The notes: generated by a model from the letters alone, not told the origin. A stretch of DNA of 64,000 nt from Ruegeria atlantica (GCF_013032005.1 NZ_WQBE01000004.1:186001-250000), one strand, 5' to 3'; shown: positions 52,732 through 61,739, counted from the stretch's first letter. Numbers and translations are program-made.

Positions 52732-52860
52732 ATGAAGACGAGATCACGCTTTCTAAGCGCCGTACTTGTGGCCACCAGAGAGCAAAAACTGGAGATGCCG
52801 TGGAAACGGGTTTCCAGCAATTCGGTCAGAGTTGCGCGCCGCCTGGCGGCCCGACGCTGA
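52732..52860 (+). CDS. Possible 42-residue basic protein
   Basis: A 42-codon frame opening MKTRSRFLSAVLVATREQKLEMPW and closing with an Arg-rich run (RVARRLAARR). AGCAGGACACAAAA directly precedes the ATG at good spacing. Net charge is strongly positive and there is no signal peptide. The frame is short and could be chance, but the ribosome site, position in an otherwise empty region and MPW motif after a basic helix favour a gene. Confidence 0.4.
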   Translation: MKTRSRFLSAVLVATREQKLEMPWKRVSSNSVRVARRLAARR

Positions 52861-53192
52861 TGATGACTTACCCGCGAACCAAGCTGCCGGTTCCGGGGAA
52901 TAAGACGCACAACGGAGGGGTGCTCCGATCCGGTGTGCGGCCTGCCGCCAATATTTGCGCGGCTCAATACCGGGGCGTGTGTGCGCTGGCAATTTCGCCT
53001 GCGTTTGTATGAGTTTGTCTGGGGGGTCATTGTGCTGACCAAAAATGTAGGAATCTCCTTCGCAAAAAGCGATCTGCGTTTCTGTCGCCTTGCGTGTCGC
53101 CGCTTTCTTCCAAGACATGGAAATAACCGATCAGGCTGGCCTGTACGGGGGTCTTGCCTGCCTGCGCGGTTTTCAGAGGGGACGGAATTGTA
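52861..53192. other. Sparse region upstream of the Hint gene
   Basis: 332 bases with no convincing frame. A small stem GGAG-GGGTG-CTCC occurs near 52915. The end holds the ribosome site region of the Hint gene. Confidence 0.35.
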
Positions 53193-53975
53193 ATGGCTAT
53201 TCCAAATTCTTTATCACGCGCCGCCAGAAATGCTGTTGAAACCTCAGCATTGCTGCGCGAGGCGCCAAGACCGACCACACAACACAAGGCGCAGCTGCGG
53301 CGCTATGAGGTCAGTACGCTGATGAAAAACGGCGATGTGGTCCAGACCCGCCATATCGCACCTGCCCTGCCGATGTTCGAGGACGCGTTCTGCGCTTTTA
53401 CCCGTGGGGCATTGGTTGAAACAGAACTTGGCCCGATGGCGATCGAAGACTTGCTGCCTGGCGATACGGTCCTGACACAAGATGGAGTGTCGGAAACGGT
53501 GCTGTGGAAAGGGTCGGTCACCCTTATTCCTGGCCGCGTGGATTCGCGGGGCCGGACGCGCCCGTTAACGCGGATCATGGCCGACACATTCGGAATGCAA
53601 AAACCGATGTCCGGTGTAATCGCTGGCCCTGCTGCGCGAATCGTGGGCACGCCCGCGCATTTGCGTCATCTGCACGGAGACGAACAGGTGCTAACGCCGG
53701 TCCACGAATTTCAGGATGGAATGGGTGTCATTGAAACCATGCCACCAACGCCGGTCGAACTGTTTCACATTTGCCTGAAACGGCACTCGGTCATTCGGGT
53801 CGATGGTCTGCAATTCGAATCTTATCACCCTGGCACCAATGCAATTCGCCGGGTCAGCCGGTCGCTAAGATCGGTCTATCTGAACCTGTTCTCGCATGTC
53901 GAATCACTCAATGATTTCGGCCCGCTGGTCATGCCGCGCGCGGGGGATGGCGAGGTGGACGCAATTTCCGCCTAG
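53193..53975 (+). CDS. Hint (hedgehog/intein)-domain protein, nucleophile position altered
   Basis: 260 residues. A Hint fold spans about 65-225: AFTRGALVETELGPMAIEDLLPGDTVLTQDG, later GTPAHLRHLHGDEQVLTPVHEF, and the closing KRHSVIRVDGLQFESYHPG. In self-processing Hint proteins the residue before the FT(P/R)G turn is Cys; here it is A68, with C67 one position earlier, so splicing or cleavage may be lost. The N-terminal ~60 residues lack a signal peptide. Rhodobacteraceae carry many Hint_2 proteins, some near calcium-binding repeat proteins; none is nearby. Start at the ATG following GGGGACGGAATTGTA. Confidence 0.82.
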   Translation: MAIPNSLSRAARNAVETSALLREAPRPTTQHKAQLRRYEVSTLMKNGDVVQTRHIAPALPMFEDAFCAFTRGALVETELGPMAIEDLLPGDTVLTQDGVSETVLWKGSVTLIPGRVDSRGRTRPLTRIMADTFGMQKPMSGVIAGPAARIVGTPAHLRHLHGDEQVLTPVHEFQDGMGVIETMPPTPVELFHICLKRHSVIRVDGLQFESYHPGTNAIRRVSRSLRSVYLNLFSHVESLNDFGPLVMPRAGDGEVDAISA

Positions 53976-54091
53976 TTTAAAACGAGTTCTGCAATGTGGG
54001 GGCATTATGCAGTTATTAGTCAGTTGGATGGTCTCTATGTCGGTGGCAGCCTTCCTGCCACAGATGAAACCGCATCCGAAACATCGGGAGT

Positions 54092-54592
54092 TCAGGCCGT
54101 TCGGTTCATGCGTTCCTCGAGAACGTCGAATGGAACGCCTGGTTCGTCTTTTGCGCCGCGAATAACAAGCGATGTCTTGACGCTGGCCACATTCGGCGTG
54201 GTCAGCAGCTTGCCGGTCAGGAACTGCTGAAAACTACTTAGGTCAGGCGCCACGCATTTCAGAATGAAATCCACTTCGCCGTTCAGCATGTGGCATTCCC
54301 GAACCAAAGGCCATTCGCGGCAGCGTTCCTCGAATGCGGTCAACTCGGCTTCGGCCTGACTTTCCAGACCGACCATGGCAAAGACTTGAACCTCGAACCC
54401 CAGCTCGCGTGAATTTACATCGGCATGGTAGCCGCGGATCAGACCTGATTCTTCAAGGGTGCGTACGCGCCGCAGGCAAGGCGGGGCAGAAATTCCCACA
54501 CGTTTTGCCAATTCGACATTGGTCATGCGACCGTCTGCCTGCAATTCCGCCAGAATCTTGCGGTCAATCTCGTCCAGCCGTATCGCGACCAT
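54092..54592 (-). CDS. Lrp/AsnC-family regulator
   Basis: 166 residues. Winged helix at 5-60 (LDEIDRKILAELQADGRMTNVELAKRVGISAPPCLRRVRTLEESGLI) and a RAM ligand-binding domain (VRECHMLNGEVDFILKCVA). Such proteins sense amino acids and form octamers or larger. Divergent from trxB; a 10-base direct repeat with 21-base period lies between them. The ATG behind CAGGAGTATTTG is used. The target gene is unknown; trxB is the nearest candidate. Confidence 0.92.
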   Translation of the reverse strand: MVAIRLDEIDRKILAELQADGRMTNVELAKRVGISAPPCLRRVRTLEESGLIRGYHADVNSRELGFEVQVFAMVGLESQAEAELTAFEERCREWPLVRECHMLNGEVDFILKCVAPDLSSFQQFLTGKLLTTPNVASVKTSLVIRGAKDEPGVPFDVLEERMNRTA

Positions 54593-54636
54593 CAAATACT
54601 CCTGAATTTTTCGGTTGTTATATCAGCACCCGGCAG

Positions 54637-54667
54637 ATGCGCAATAATCTTTCGTGAATGCGCAATA
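54637..54667. repeat. Direct repeat in the lrp/trxB intergenic region
   Basis: ATGCGCAATA occurs at 54637-54646 and again at 54658-54667, 21 bases apart, so both copies face the same side of the helix. It lies 45-75 bases before the Lrp-type gene, a fit for cooperative binding by an oligomeric regulator. Confidence 0.5.
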
Positions 54668-54818
54668 TTGTTTATTTTCAATGTTCTTATTCAACCGTCA
54701 TTTACCTAGCGTCTGACAGGCGTAAATCAGGAAGGGGCTTTAAGCGCGGCACAGGGGTCGCTATATCCATCCGCCAGGGGCCACGCGCCCAAATCAGGCA
54801 GATCGAGTTGGGGGTACC

Positions 54819-55760
54819 ATGAGCGAGACACGTCACACCAAGGTTCTGATCATCGGATCGGGACCGGCCGGTTACACTGCGGGCGTATACGCAAGCCGCG
54901 CGATGCTTGAACCGATTCTGGTTCAGGGAATCGAGCCCGGCGGTCAGTTGACAACAACCACCGACGTCGAAAATTACCCCGGTTTCACCGAAGTTCAGGG
55001 GCCTGACTTGATGATCAAGATGCAAGAACATGCCCAAGCGATGGGTTGTGAGGTCATCGGCGATATCATCAGTGATCTGGACATCAGCAACCGTCCCTTC
55101 ACAGCAAAAGGCGATAGCGGAACTATCTACACAGCAGACGCGGTCATTCTGGCCACCGGTGCGCGCGCCAAATGGCTGGGCCTGCCGTCGGAAGACAAGT
55201 TCAAGGGTTTTGGTGTTTCGGCCTGTGCGACTTGCGACGGCTTTTTCTATCGTGGACAGGAAATCGTGGTCATCGGTGGCGGCAACACCGCCGTGGAAGA
55301 AGCGCTGTTCCTGACCAATTTCGCCAGCAAGGTTACTCTGATTCACCGACGCGACGAACTGCGGGCCGAGAAAATTCTGCAGGATCGTTTGCTGAAACAC
55401 GAAAAGATCGAACCGATGTGGTTCCACGAGTTGGAAGAAGTGATCGGCACCGATTCCCCACTGGGCGTCGAAGGTGTGCGCGTCAAGAACGTCAAAACCG
55501 GTGAGATCACCGAGGTTCCCTGTAAAGGCGTCTTTGTCGCCATTGGTCACGCGCCAGCGAACGAATTGGTCAAGGGCTCGCTGGAAACCCATATGGGTGG
55601 GTATGTGGTGACCAAGCCGGGCTCGACCGAAACCTCGGTGCCGGGTGTGTTCGCGGCAGGCGATCTGACCGACCACATCTATCGTCAGGCCGTCACGAGC
55701 GCCGGTATGGGCTGTATGGCCGCGCTGGATGCCGAGCGGTTCCTGGCGGAACAGGACTAG
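54819..55760 (+). CDS. trxB: Thioredoxin reductase
   Basis: 313 residues. FAD loop [18 protein letters not shown], redox-active CATC (C136, C139 in [10 protein letters not shown]), NADPH loop [15 protein letters not shown] and C-terminal FAD motif VFAAGDLTD. Reduces thioredoxin with NADPH in the cytoplasm. The RES-domain gene starts 4 bases after its stop, so they are almost certainly co-transcribed. Ribosome site TTGGGGGTACC is moderate. Confidence 0.97.
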   Translation: MSETRHTKVLIIGSGPAGYTAGVYASRAMLEPILVQGIEPGGQLTTTTDVENYPGFTEVQGPDLMIKMQEHAQAMGCEVIGDIISDLDISNRPFTAKGDSGTIYTADAVILATGARAKWLGLPSEDKFKGFGVSACATCDGFFYRGQEIVVIGGGNTAVEEALFLTNFASKVTLIHRRDELRAEKILQDRLLKHEKIEPMWFHELEEVIGTDSPLGVEGVRVKNVKTGEITEVPCKGVFVAIGHAPANELVKGSLETHMGGYVVTKPGSTETSVPGVFAAGDLTDHIYRQAVTSAGMGCMAALDAERFLAEQD

Positions 55761-55764
55761 GCTA

Positions 55765-56223
55765 ATGCTGGAGTTCTCCGGCCCGGTCTGGAGAATTCTG
55801 TTTCTCTCCCAAAGTGACGCCCCTTTGGCCCCTGCCCGGGCGCCCGAAGGGCGTTTTCATCATTCAGGGCAGATTGCTCTCTATGCCTCTCTCAGCGCCG
55901 AAGGCGCAGGGGTCGCCATTCAGCGGTATGTCTCGCCTGACGATCCGCCGCGGATATTGCAAAGAGGCCAAGTTACTGGTGCAAGACTGGTCGATCTTCG
56001 GGGCCAGTCCGATGCGTCGATTATCTGGCAGGATATCCACGAAGAACGGGGCGTTTCGCCGACATGGCGCTTCTCTGATCACGCCCGCGATATGGGTGCT
56101 GACGGGTTAATCTACAGCTCTCGGTCCCGACCGGAGCTAAGCCATATTGTGCTGTTCACTCTTGCGCCAACAATTATTTTCGCTGAAACCCAAGCAACTC
56201 CGTGGACACCGCCATTTACGTAA
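55765..56223 (+). CDS. RES-domain protein (NAD+ phosphorylase/toxin fold), orphan and divergent
   Basis: 152 residues, the size of a bare RES domain. Visible family elements: VWRILF (R10), GRFHHSG (30-35), IALYASLS (Y40 in the ALY turn), and the closing GLIYSSRSRPELSHIVLF (residues 114-131). RES toxins degrade NAD+ and are paired with an Xre/MbcA-type antitoxin; no such gene is adjacent. The Glu expected 11-13 residues after the ALY tyrosine seems replaced (VAIQ), so catalytic activity is doubtful. It sits between trxB and the adenylate cyclase gene, with gaps of 4 and 69 bases. Confidence 0.75.
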   Translation: MLEFSGPVWRILFLSQSDAPLAPARAPEGRFHHSGQIALYASLSAEGAGVAIQRYVSPDDPPRILQRGQVTGARLVDLRGQSDASIIWQDIHEERGVSPTWRFSDHARDMGADGLIYSSRSRPELSHIVLFTLAPTIIFAETQATPWTPPFT

Positions 56224-56292
56224 CCATAACTTGACCCACTCGCGTCGCCGTACCAGACTCGGGAACACGCGCGGCGAATACAGGTGGCTTGA

Positions 56293-57963
56293 TTGAAAAG
56301 CGTTTTATGGCAAGGCGGGTGGACAACCCGGCTTAGGATCATCAGCGGTCTTACCCTGTTCGCCTTTGCCTTCTTTCATTTCATCAATATCGGGTTGGGG
56401 CTGTTCCATACCGATTACCTGCACGGCATGCAGGATGGGCGCCACGCAGTTACCCGGCACAGTCTGGGCAGCGTGATCTTGTATCTGGCACTGTTCGTCC
56501 ACCTTGGCCTTGCGCTTTATTCCATTAGCCAACGCCGAACGCTACGCATGCCCTTCAGCACAGCCTTGCAGGTCATTCTGGGGCTGTTGATCCCGCTGCA
56601 ACTGATCTCGCATATCGTGCAGACGCGCTATGCCCACGAAATCTATAACGTCAATGACGAGATGGGGTACATCATCATTCTGATGTGGCCCAACTCGGCG
56701 ATCTGGATGCAAAGCCTGCTGTTGCTGGTGGTTTGGGTCCACAGTTGCATTGGGCTGCACATGTGGCTGCGACTGACCCGCTGGTGGTCCAGATGGGTGC
56801 CTTACCTGATCGGTCTGGCGGTATTTGTGCCCAGCTTTGCGCTGGCTGGGTTGCTTACCGAAGGGCGCCGCATCTGGGCGGATTTTGCCGATCCGTTCCT
56901 GCGCGATCAATATATCGAACATTACAACTGGCCCACGCCCGAGGCCTTTCAGGTCATGTTCAGTGTCAAAGACAATGCGTTAATGGCCTTCTGGATCGCC
57001 TTGGGGGCCTCGCTGGCGGTATATGCTATCCGCAAACTGTGGCGCCGCAGGCACTCGGTCCGGGTCAAGTATGTCGATGGCCCCGAGGTCGTGGCCGAAA
57101 AGGGCATGACCCTGCTTGAGATTTCGCAGGCCAATGGCATTCCACACACGGCCCTTTGCGGGGGCAAGGGGCGTTGCACCACCTGTCGCGTGATCATTGA
57201 GGATGGCGCGGATCAACTGCCCACCCCGGATGAGGTTGAAACCCGCAGCCTTGCCGCCGTCAGCGCCCCGATTGGCGCAAGGCTGGCCTGTCAGATACGG
57301 CCAACCGCCCCCCTCACTGCGTTTCGGATGTTCCGCTCTGATGGCAAGCGCGGACGAGCCCATGCCAGCCAAGGGCAGGAACGCAAGCTGGCGGTTCTGT
57401 TTCTCGATATGCGCGGGTTCACATCGCGGACCACGGGCCAGTTGCCCTATGACATCGTATTCCTGCTGAACCGTTTCTTTGATGCCATCGTCCCGGCAAT
57501 CACGGCGGATGGCGGGGTGGTCGACAAATACATGGGCGACGGCTTGCTGGCCGTGTTCGAAACCCCGAATGCCAAAGACTCGGCCCGTGCCGGGCTGAAG
57601 GCCGCTGCCGATGTCAGCCGCGCGCTTGAGTATTTCAATCAACAGCTTCAAACCGAAGGCAGCCCTCGGATACGCATCGGAATGGGTCTGCATCTGGGCG
57701 ATCTGGTACTAGGTGAAATCGGCGCTGCAGGCAGTTCTGCGCGCACCATCATCGGCGACGCGGTTAATGTGGCCAGTCGTCTTGAAGGCCAGACCAAGGC
57801 GCTTGGGGCGGAACTACTGGTCTCGGCCGAATTACTGCAGGCGGCTGGGTATGACGGCGATCTGTCCGGACTGCAATCGTTTGAGCTGCGCGGCGTGACA
57901 CAACCGGTTTCCGCGCTGCCGGTGACGCGTGCTGCGGACCTTATGACGGACAAGGCCGCCTAG
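56293..57963 (+). CDS. cyaC: Membrane adenylate cyclase with six-helix diheme-type anchor and 2Fe-2S ferredoxin domain (CyaC-like)
   Basis: 556 residues in three parts. Residues ~12-250 form six membrane helices with well-placed histidines (H29, H70, H107, H150, also H156), like the diheme-B anchors of succinate:quinone reductases. Residues ~255-345 are a ferredoxin domain with C289, C295, C298 and C333 (CGGKGRCTTC plus LAC). Residues ~362-545 are a class III cyclase with metal-binding D372 (LDMRGFT) and D416 (GDG). The arrangement matches CyaC of Sinorhizobium meliloti, a diheme, FeS-carrying, quinone-responsive adenylate cyclase active in the oxidised state. The start codon is TTG (reading MKSVLWQ) or may lie at another alternative codon; no ATG fits the first helix. 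Confidence 0.88.
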   Translation: MKSVLWQGGWTTRLRIISGLTLFAFAFFHFINIGLGLFHTDYLHGMQDGRHAVTRHSLGSVILYLALFVHLGLALYSISQRRTLRMPFSTALQVILGLLIPLQLISHIVQTRYAHEIYNVNDEMGYIIILMWPNSAIWMQSLLLLVVWVHSCIGLHMWLRLTRWWSRWVPYLIGLAVFVPSFALAGLLTEGRRIWADFADPFLRDQYIEHYNWPTPEAFQVMFSVKDNALMAFWIALGASLAVYAIRKLWRRRHSVRVKYVDGPEVVAEKGMTLLEISQANGIPHTALCGGKGRCTTCRVIIEDGADQLPTPDEVETRSLAAVSAPIGARLACQIRPTAPLTAFRMFRSDGKRGRAHASQGQERKLAVLFLDMRGFTSRTTGQLPYDIVFLLNRFFDAIVPAITADGGVVDKYMGDGLLAVFETPNAKDSARAGLKAAADVSRALEYFNQQLQTEGSPRIRIGMGLHLGDLVLGEIGAAGSSARTIIGDAVNVASRLEGQTKALGAELLVSAELLQAAGYDGDLSGLQSFELRGVTQPVSALPVTRAADLMTDKAA

Positions 57964-58179
57964 GAACGGATGTACTGAATTCACACGACAGGCGCGTGTC
58001 AGCGGGATACAAGTCGGGAAAAGCTGCGTCAGGCGAAAAATCCTTCCATTCCGGACAAAAACCGCGCATATCGTCCTTAATTTCGTGAATGTATATGGAC
58101 TTCGCCCAGCAGCCGGGGCACATGCCCCATAAACACCCCTGAATCACCGATAAAACCGCACTGCGACAAGAGTATTCCT

Positions 58180-59898
58180 ATGACGATGTTAAGCAATCTG
58201 GCTCCGATCTCTGAACTGTACGTTTCGTACGAGTCGGCGCAGAAATTGAAAGTGGAAGCTGCCGACCTGACCAGCTGGGACCTGAGCCCGCGTCAGATCT
58301 GCGATCTGGAACTGCTGATGAACGGCGGGTTCAACCCTCTCAAAGGATTCCTGAGCGAAGCTGACTACGACAACGTCGTCGAAAACATGCGTCTGGCCGA
58401 CGGCACCCTTTGGCCGATGCCCATCACGCTGGACGTTAGCGAAGATTTTGCTGAGACCATCGAATTGGGTCAGGACATTGCCCTGCGCGATCAGGAAGGT
58501 GTCATTCTCGGCACCATGACCGTGACCGACCGCTGGACCCCGAACAAAGCGCGCGAGGCCGAAAAGGTCTTTGGCGCCGATGACGATGCGCACCCGGCGG
58601 TGAACTACCTGCACAACGTGGCTGGCAAGGTCTATCTGGGTGGCCCCGTAGTCGGCATTCAACAGCCGGTTCACTATGATTTCCGTGGCCGCCGGGACAC
58701 GCCGAACGAGTTGCGCGCCTATTTCCGCAAGCTGGGCTGGCGCCGCATCGTTGCGTTCCAAACCCGCAACCCCCTGCACCGCGCGCACCAGGAACTGACC
58801 TTCCGCGCTGCGAAAGAGGCGCAGGCCAACCTGTTGATCCACCCTGTCGTTGGCATGACCAAACCGGGCGACGTCGATCACTTCACCCGCGTCCGCTGCT
58901 ATGAGGCGGTTCTGGACAAGTACCCGGCATCGACCACCTCGATGTCGCTGCTGAACCTGGCGATGCGCATGGCTGGCCCGCGCGAGGCGGTCTGGCACGG
59001 CCTGATCCGCGCCAACCATGGCTGCACACATTTCATCGTTGGCCGAGACCACGCCGGTCCGGGCAAGAACTCGGCGGGTGAAGATTTCTACGGCCCCTAT
59101 GACGCGCAGGACCTGTTCCGCCAGTTCCAGGATGAAATCGGCGTCGAAATGGTTGACTTCAAACACATGGTCTATGTGCAGGAACGCGCCCAGTACGAAC
59201 CGAATGACGAGATCGCAGACAAGGACAACGTCACGATCCTGAACATCTCGGGCACCGAGCTGCGCCGCCGTTTGCGCGAAGGGCTGGAAATCCCCGAATG
59301 GTTCAGCTTCCCTGAGGTTGTCACCGAACTGCGCCGCACGTCACCGCCCCGCTCGGAACAAGGCTTTACCGTGTTCTTCACCGGTTTCTCGGGCTCGGGC
59401 AAATCTACCATCGCCAACGCGCTTATGGTCAAACTGATGGAAATGGGTGGCCGTCCGGTCACATTGCTGGATGGTGATATCGTTCGTAAGAATCTGTCGT
59501 CTGAACTGGGTTTCTCGAAAGAGCACCGCGACCTGAACATCCGTCGTATTGGTTACGTGGCTAGTGAGATCACCAAGAATGGCGGCATCGCCATTTGTGC
59601 GCCAATCGCGCCCTATGCCACCACCCGCCGTGCCGTACGGGAAGACATCGAACAGTTCGGTGCTTTCTGCGAGGTTCACGTTGCGACCAGCATCGAAGAA
59701 TGCGAACGCCGTGACCGCAAGGGCCTGTACAAGCTGGCACGCGAAGGCAAGATCAAGGAATTCACCGGTATTTCCGACCCTTACGATGTACCGGCCAACC
59801 CCGAACTGAGCGTCGAGACCGAAAATGTCGATGTCGACAACTGCGCCCATCAGGTGCTGCTCAAGCTGGAAAGCATGGGTTTGATCGCCGCGTCTTAA
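58180..59898 (+). CDS. Bifunctional sulfate adenylyltransferase / adenylylsulfate kinase
   Basis: 572 residues. The sulfurylase half (about 1-390) has QTRNPLHRAH and GRDHAGPG; the APS-kinase half has Walker A GFSGSGKST, DGDIVRKNL, and IAPYATTRRAVRE. It activates sulfate to APS and PAPS. Fused Sat-CysC proteins of this order occur in several alphaproteobacteria. The 216 bases upstream carry its promoter; an ATG two codons downstream is an alternative start. Confidence 0.95.
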   Translation: MTMLSNLAPISELYVSYESAQKLKVEAADLTSWDLSPRQICDLELLMNGGFNPLKGFLSEADYDNVVENMRLADGTLWPMPITLDVSEDFAETIELGQDIALRDQEGVILGTMTVTDRWTPNKAREAEKVFGADDDAHPAVNYLHNVAGKVYLGGPVVGIQQPVHYDFRGRRDTPNELRAYFRKLGWRRIVAFQTRNPLHRAHQELTFRAAKEAQANLLIHPVVGMTKPGDVDHFTRVRCYEAVLDKYPASTTSMSLLNLAMRMAGPREAVWHGLIRANHGCTHFIVGRDHAGPGKNSAGEDFYGPYDAQDLFRQFQDEIGVEMVDFKHMVYVQERAQYEPNDEIADKDNVTILNISGTELRRRLREGLEIPEWFSFPEVVTELRRTSPPRSEQGFTVFFTGFSGSGKSTIANALMVKLMEMGGRPVTLLDGDIVRKNLSSELGFSKEHRDLNIRRIGYVASEITKNGGIAICAPIAPYATTRRAVREDIEQFGAFCEVHVATSIEECERRDRKGLYKLAREGKIKEFTGISDPYDVPANPELSVETENVDVDNCAHQVLLKLESMGLIAAS

Positions 59899-59919
59899 GC
59901 GCAGGCAATTCCATTCAGG

Positions 59920-59949
59920 CGGCCTCCGACTTTCGGGGGCCGTTTTTTT
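59920..59949 (+). terminator. Rho-independent terminator of the sulfate-activation gene
   Basis: CGGCCTCCG and CGGGGGCCG form a 9-bp stem with one T-G wobble and a 5-base loop; T7 follows. Confidence 0.88.
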
Positions 59950-60018
59950 GTAGGCACGATTGACAAGGCGCTGGCCAATTGGTGCATTTACCTGACCTGA
60001 TTTGGACGCAACACGCCT

Positions 60019-60867
60019 ATGCCCTCTGACCTGCCCACCATAGCCAGTTTCTGGTTCGGATCAGATATAAGCTGGCTAGAGGCACTGTGCATCCAATCCT
60101 ATCTGGACCGAGGGCACCGGTTTATTCTTTTTGCCGGGCACGAGATCGAAGGCGTTCCCGCACGGGCCGAGTTGCGGCCCGCCAGTGACATCCTCTGGCC
60201 TGCACCATTTGATATGTTTGCCGCTGACCGGCGACGCGTCGCGGTTTTTTCCGACATTTTTCGTCTTCAGCTGATGCAAAAAACCGATTTTATCTGGGTG
60301 GATCTGGACGCCTATTGTGTCAGGCCCTTTGCCTTTCCATCAGCGTATATCTTTGGACAGTCCCATACCGGAAATTTCCTGACCGGAGTGTTGCGCCTGC
60401 CAGCAGACTCGCAAACGCTGGCGCACATGCTGGACTTTGTGACTGCAGCCAACCCGACCCAGCCCTGGCGGGGCGGTCCGCTGCACCGGCGCAACCGTCA
60501 ACGCATCCAGGACGGAGAGACCTGGGGGATCGAGAGCCTGCCCTGGGGCAGTTCCGGCCCCAAAGCCTTTGCACATTTCCTGCGCAAGACCGATGAGGAC
60601 AGCCATGCCATGCAAGCGGAGGCGTTTTACCCTCTATCCAAGCATGATCTGTGGAAATTGCACAACCCGTTCACCCCGACCGCACAGATTGAAGGCGACA
60701 TGGTTCATTCCGTCCACGTCTATGGTCATCAGAAACGGCTGATGGCGCAGAACATGGGCGGTTTACCGGTGCGTGGATCGTATCTGCAGCGGCTATGCGA
60801 TCGGCACGGGATTGACCCCGAGGCCCGTCCAATTCTGCAAGAAGGCTGGTTGGCACCCGCTGGTTAG
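60019..60867 (+). CDS. GT32-like glycosyltransferase (DXD type)
   Basis: 282 residues. ASFWFGSDISWLEALCIQSYLDRGHRFILF (in parts) and the metal site WVDLDAYC (D95, D97) resemble capsule/galactosyl- and mannosyltransferases of the GT32 group. No membrane segment. The sugar and acceptor are unknown. Its stop overlaps the convergent GT10-like gene by 4 bases. Monocistronic, behind the terminator at 59.9 kb. Confidence 0.75.
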   Translation: MPSDLPTIASFWFGSDISWLEALCIQSYLDRGHRFILFAGHEIEGVPARAELRPASDILWPAPFDMFAADRRRVAVFSDIFRLQLMQKTDFIWVDLDAYCVRPFAFPSAYIFGQSHTGNFLTGVLRLPADSQTLAHMLDFVTAANPTQPWRGGPLHRRNRQRIQDGETWGIESLPWGSSGPKAFAHFLRKTDEDSHAMQAEAFYPLSKHDLWKLHNPFTPTAQIEGDMVHSVHVYGHQKRLMAQNMGGLPVRGSYLQRLCDRHGIDPEARPILQEGWLAPAG

Positions 60868-61739
60868 TTCGGGCCCGCGTCTAGTTCAGCGCGCAGACGG
60901 CGCACGGCTCTGCCCTCAAAATCCCCATATTCTGCTGCGTGTTGCTGGATCGCCTGCAGATGCGGCAGGCGCGCGGCGAAATCCTCGATTGATGCGGATT
61001 GGATCGCGCGCTGAATATCCTCCATGGTCTCGCACAGGATCATACCAGAGGTATCGAAGAAATCGCCGATATTCGGGCAACCCCAATAGATCGGGACCGA
61101 GGAGCACAAGATCGCATCCGTCAGCTTTTCCGAAAAGTAATTCTTCTCACGCACGTTCTCGATCACCACAGAATAGCGATACGGTGCTAACCCGTCGGAT
61201 TTGAGATCAAACGGAGTGTACCCCCGGCCCATGATATCAACATCTGCACCAGTTTCACGCACCCAGTCGATCACCGAATGGCGCAACTGATGCCCTACAA
61301 GATCGCGCTTGGCCGAAGCAATCAGCGAACAGGATTTGGTTTTCTCAACCTTCAGGTCCTGCCAGTCGGGCACCATCGTCACGCCATACGGCAGGAACAC
61401 TGCATTCGGGATGTTGTGTAGCAGCACGTCATGAAAGGTCAGCACCCGGAAGAACCGCCGCCATGTATGTCGCAGCATCCGGTCGTGTTTGGCGTGAATG
61501 GCCGAAGGCTCGCCCATCATCAATGAAATCCGCGCGCGGGTGCCGCGTCGCAAGCGCAGATGCACGGTCGAGTTCGGGTACATGATCAGGTGATCGGTGC
61601 GCTCCAGATCACCCACCGTCTTGCCGGTCAGGCGATCCGGGCACCCTTCGGGCCAGATCAGTTCGGTTAGCGGGACCGAGGCCAGTTTTGGCCCCAACCG
61701 ATGCCCATATGGCAGGATGGCAATGGCCGGACGTGTCAT
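60864..61739 (-). CDS. GT10-like glycosyltransferase (fucosyltransferase C-terminal fold)
   Basis: 291 residues. The donor-binding signature of alpha-1,3-fucosyltransferases lies at about 187-225: YRYSVVIENVREKNYFSEKL then LCSSVPIYWGCPNI, with E194, N195, E204 and K205. GDP-fucose is the donor in the family; other sugars cannot be excluded, and N-terminal acceptor region is unlike characterised enzymes. Start overlaps the PhzF stop by ATGA, so it is second in a two-gene unit. Confidence 0.8.
   Translation of the reverse strand: MTRPAIAILPYGHRLGPKLASVPLTELIWPEGCPDRLTGKTVGDLERTDHLIMYPNSTVHLRLRRGTRARISLMMGEPSAIHAKHDRMLRHTWRRFFRVLTFHDVLLHNIPNAVFLPYGVTMVPDWQDLKVEKTKSCSLIASAKRDLVGHQLRHSVIDWVRETGADVDIMGRGYTPFDLKSDGLAPYRYSVVIENVREKNYFSEKLTDAILCSSVPIYWGCPNIGDFFDTSGMILCETMEDIQRAIQSASIEDFAARLPHLQAIQQHAAEYGDFEGRAVRRLRAELDAGPN

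Noticed and set aside
52544..53118. Several overlapping frames of 60-120 codons in the sparse region
   Set aside because: No ribosome sites, no hydrophobic or domain patterns, and they conflict with one another; only the 42-codon frame had support.
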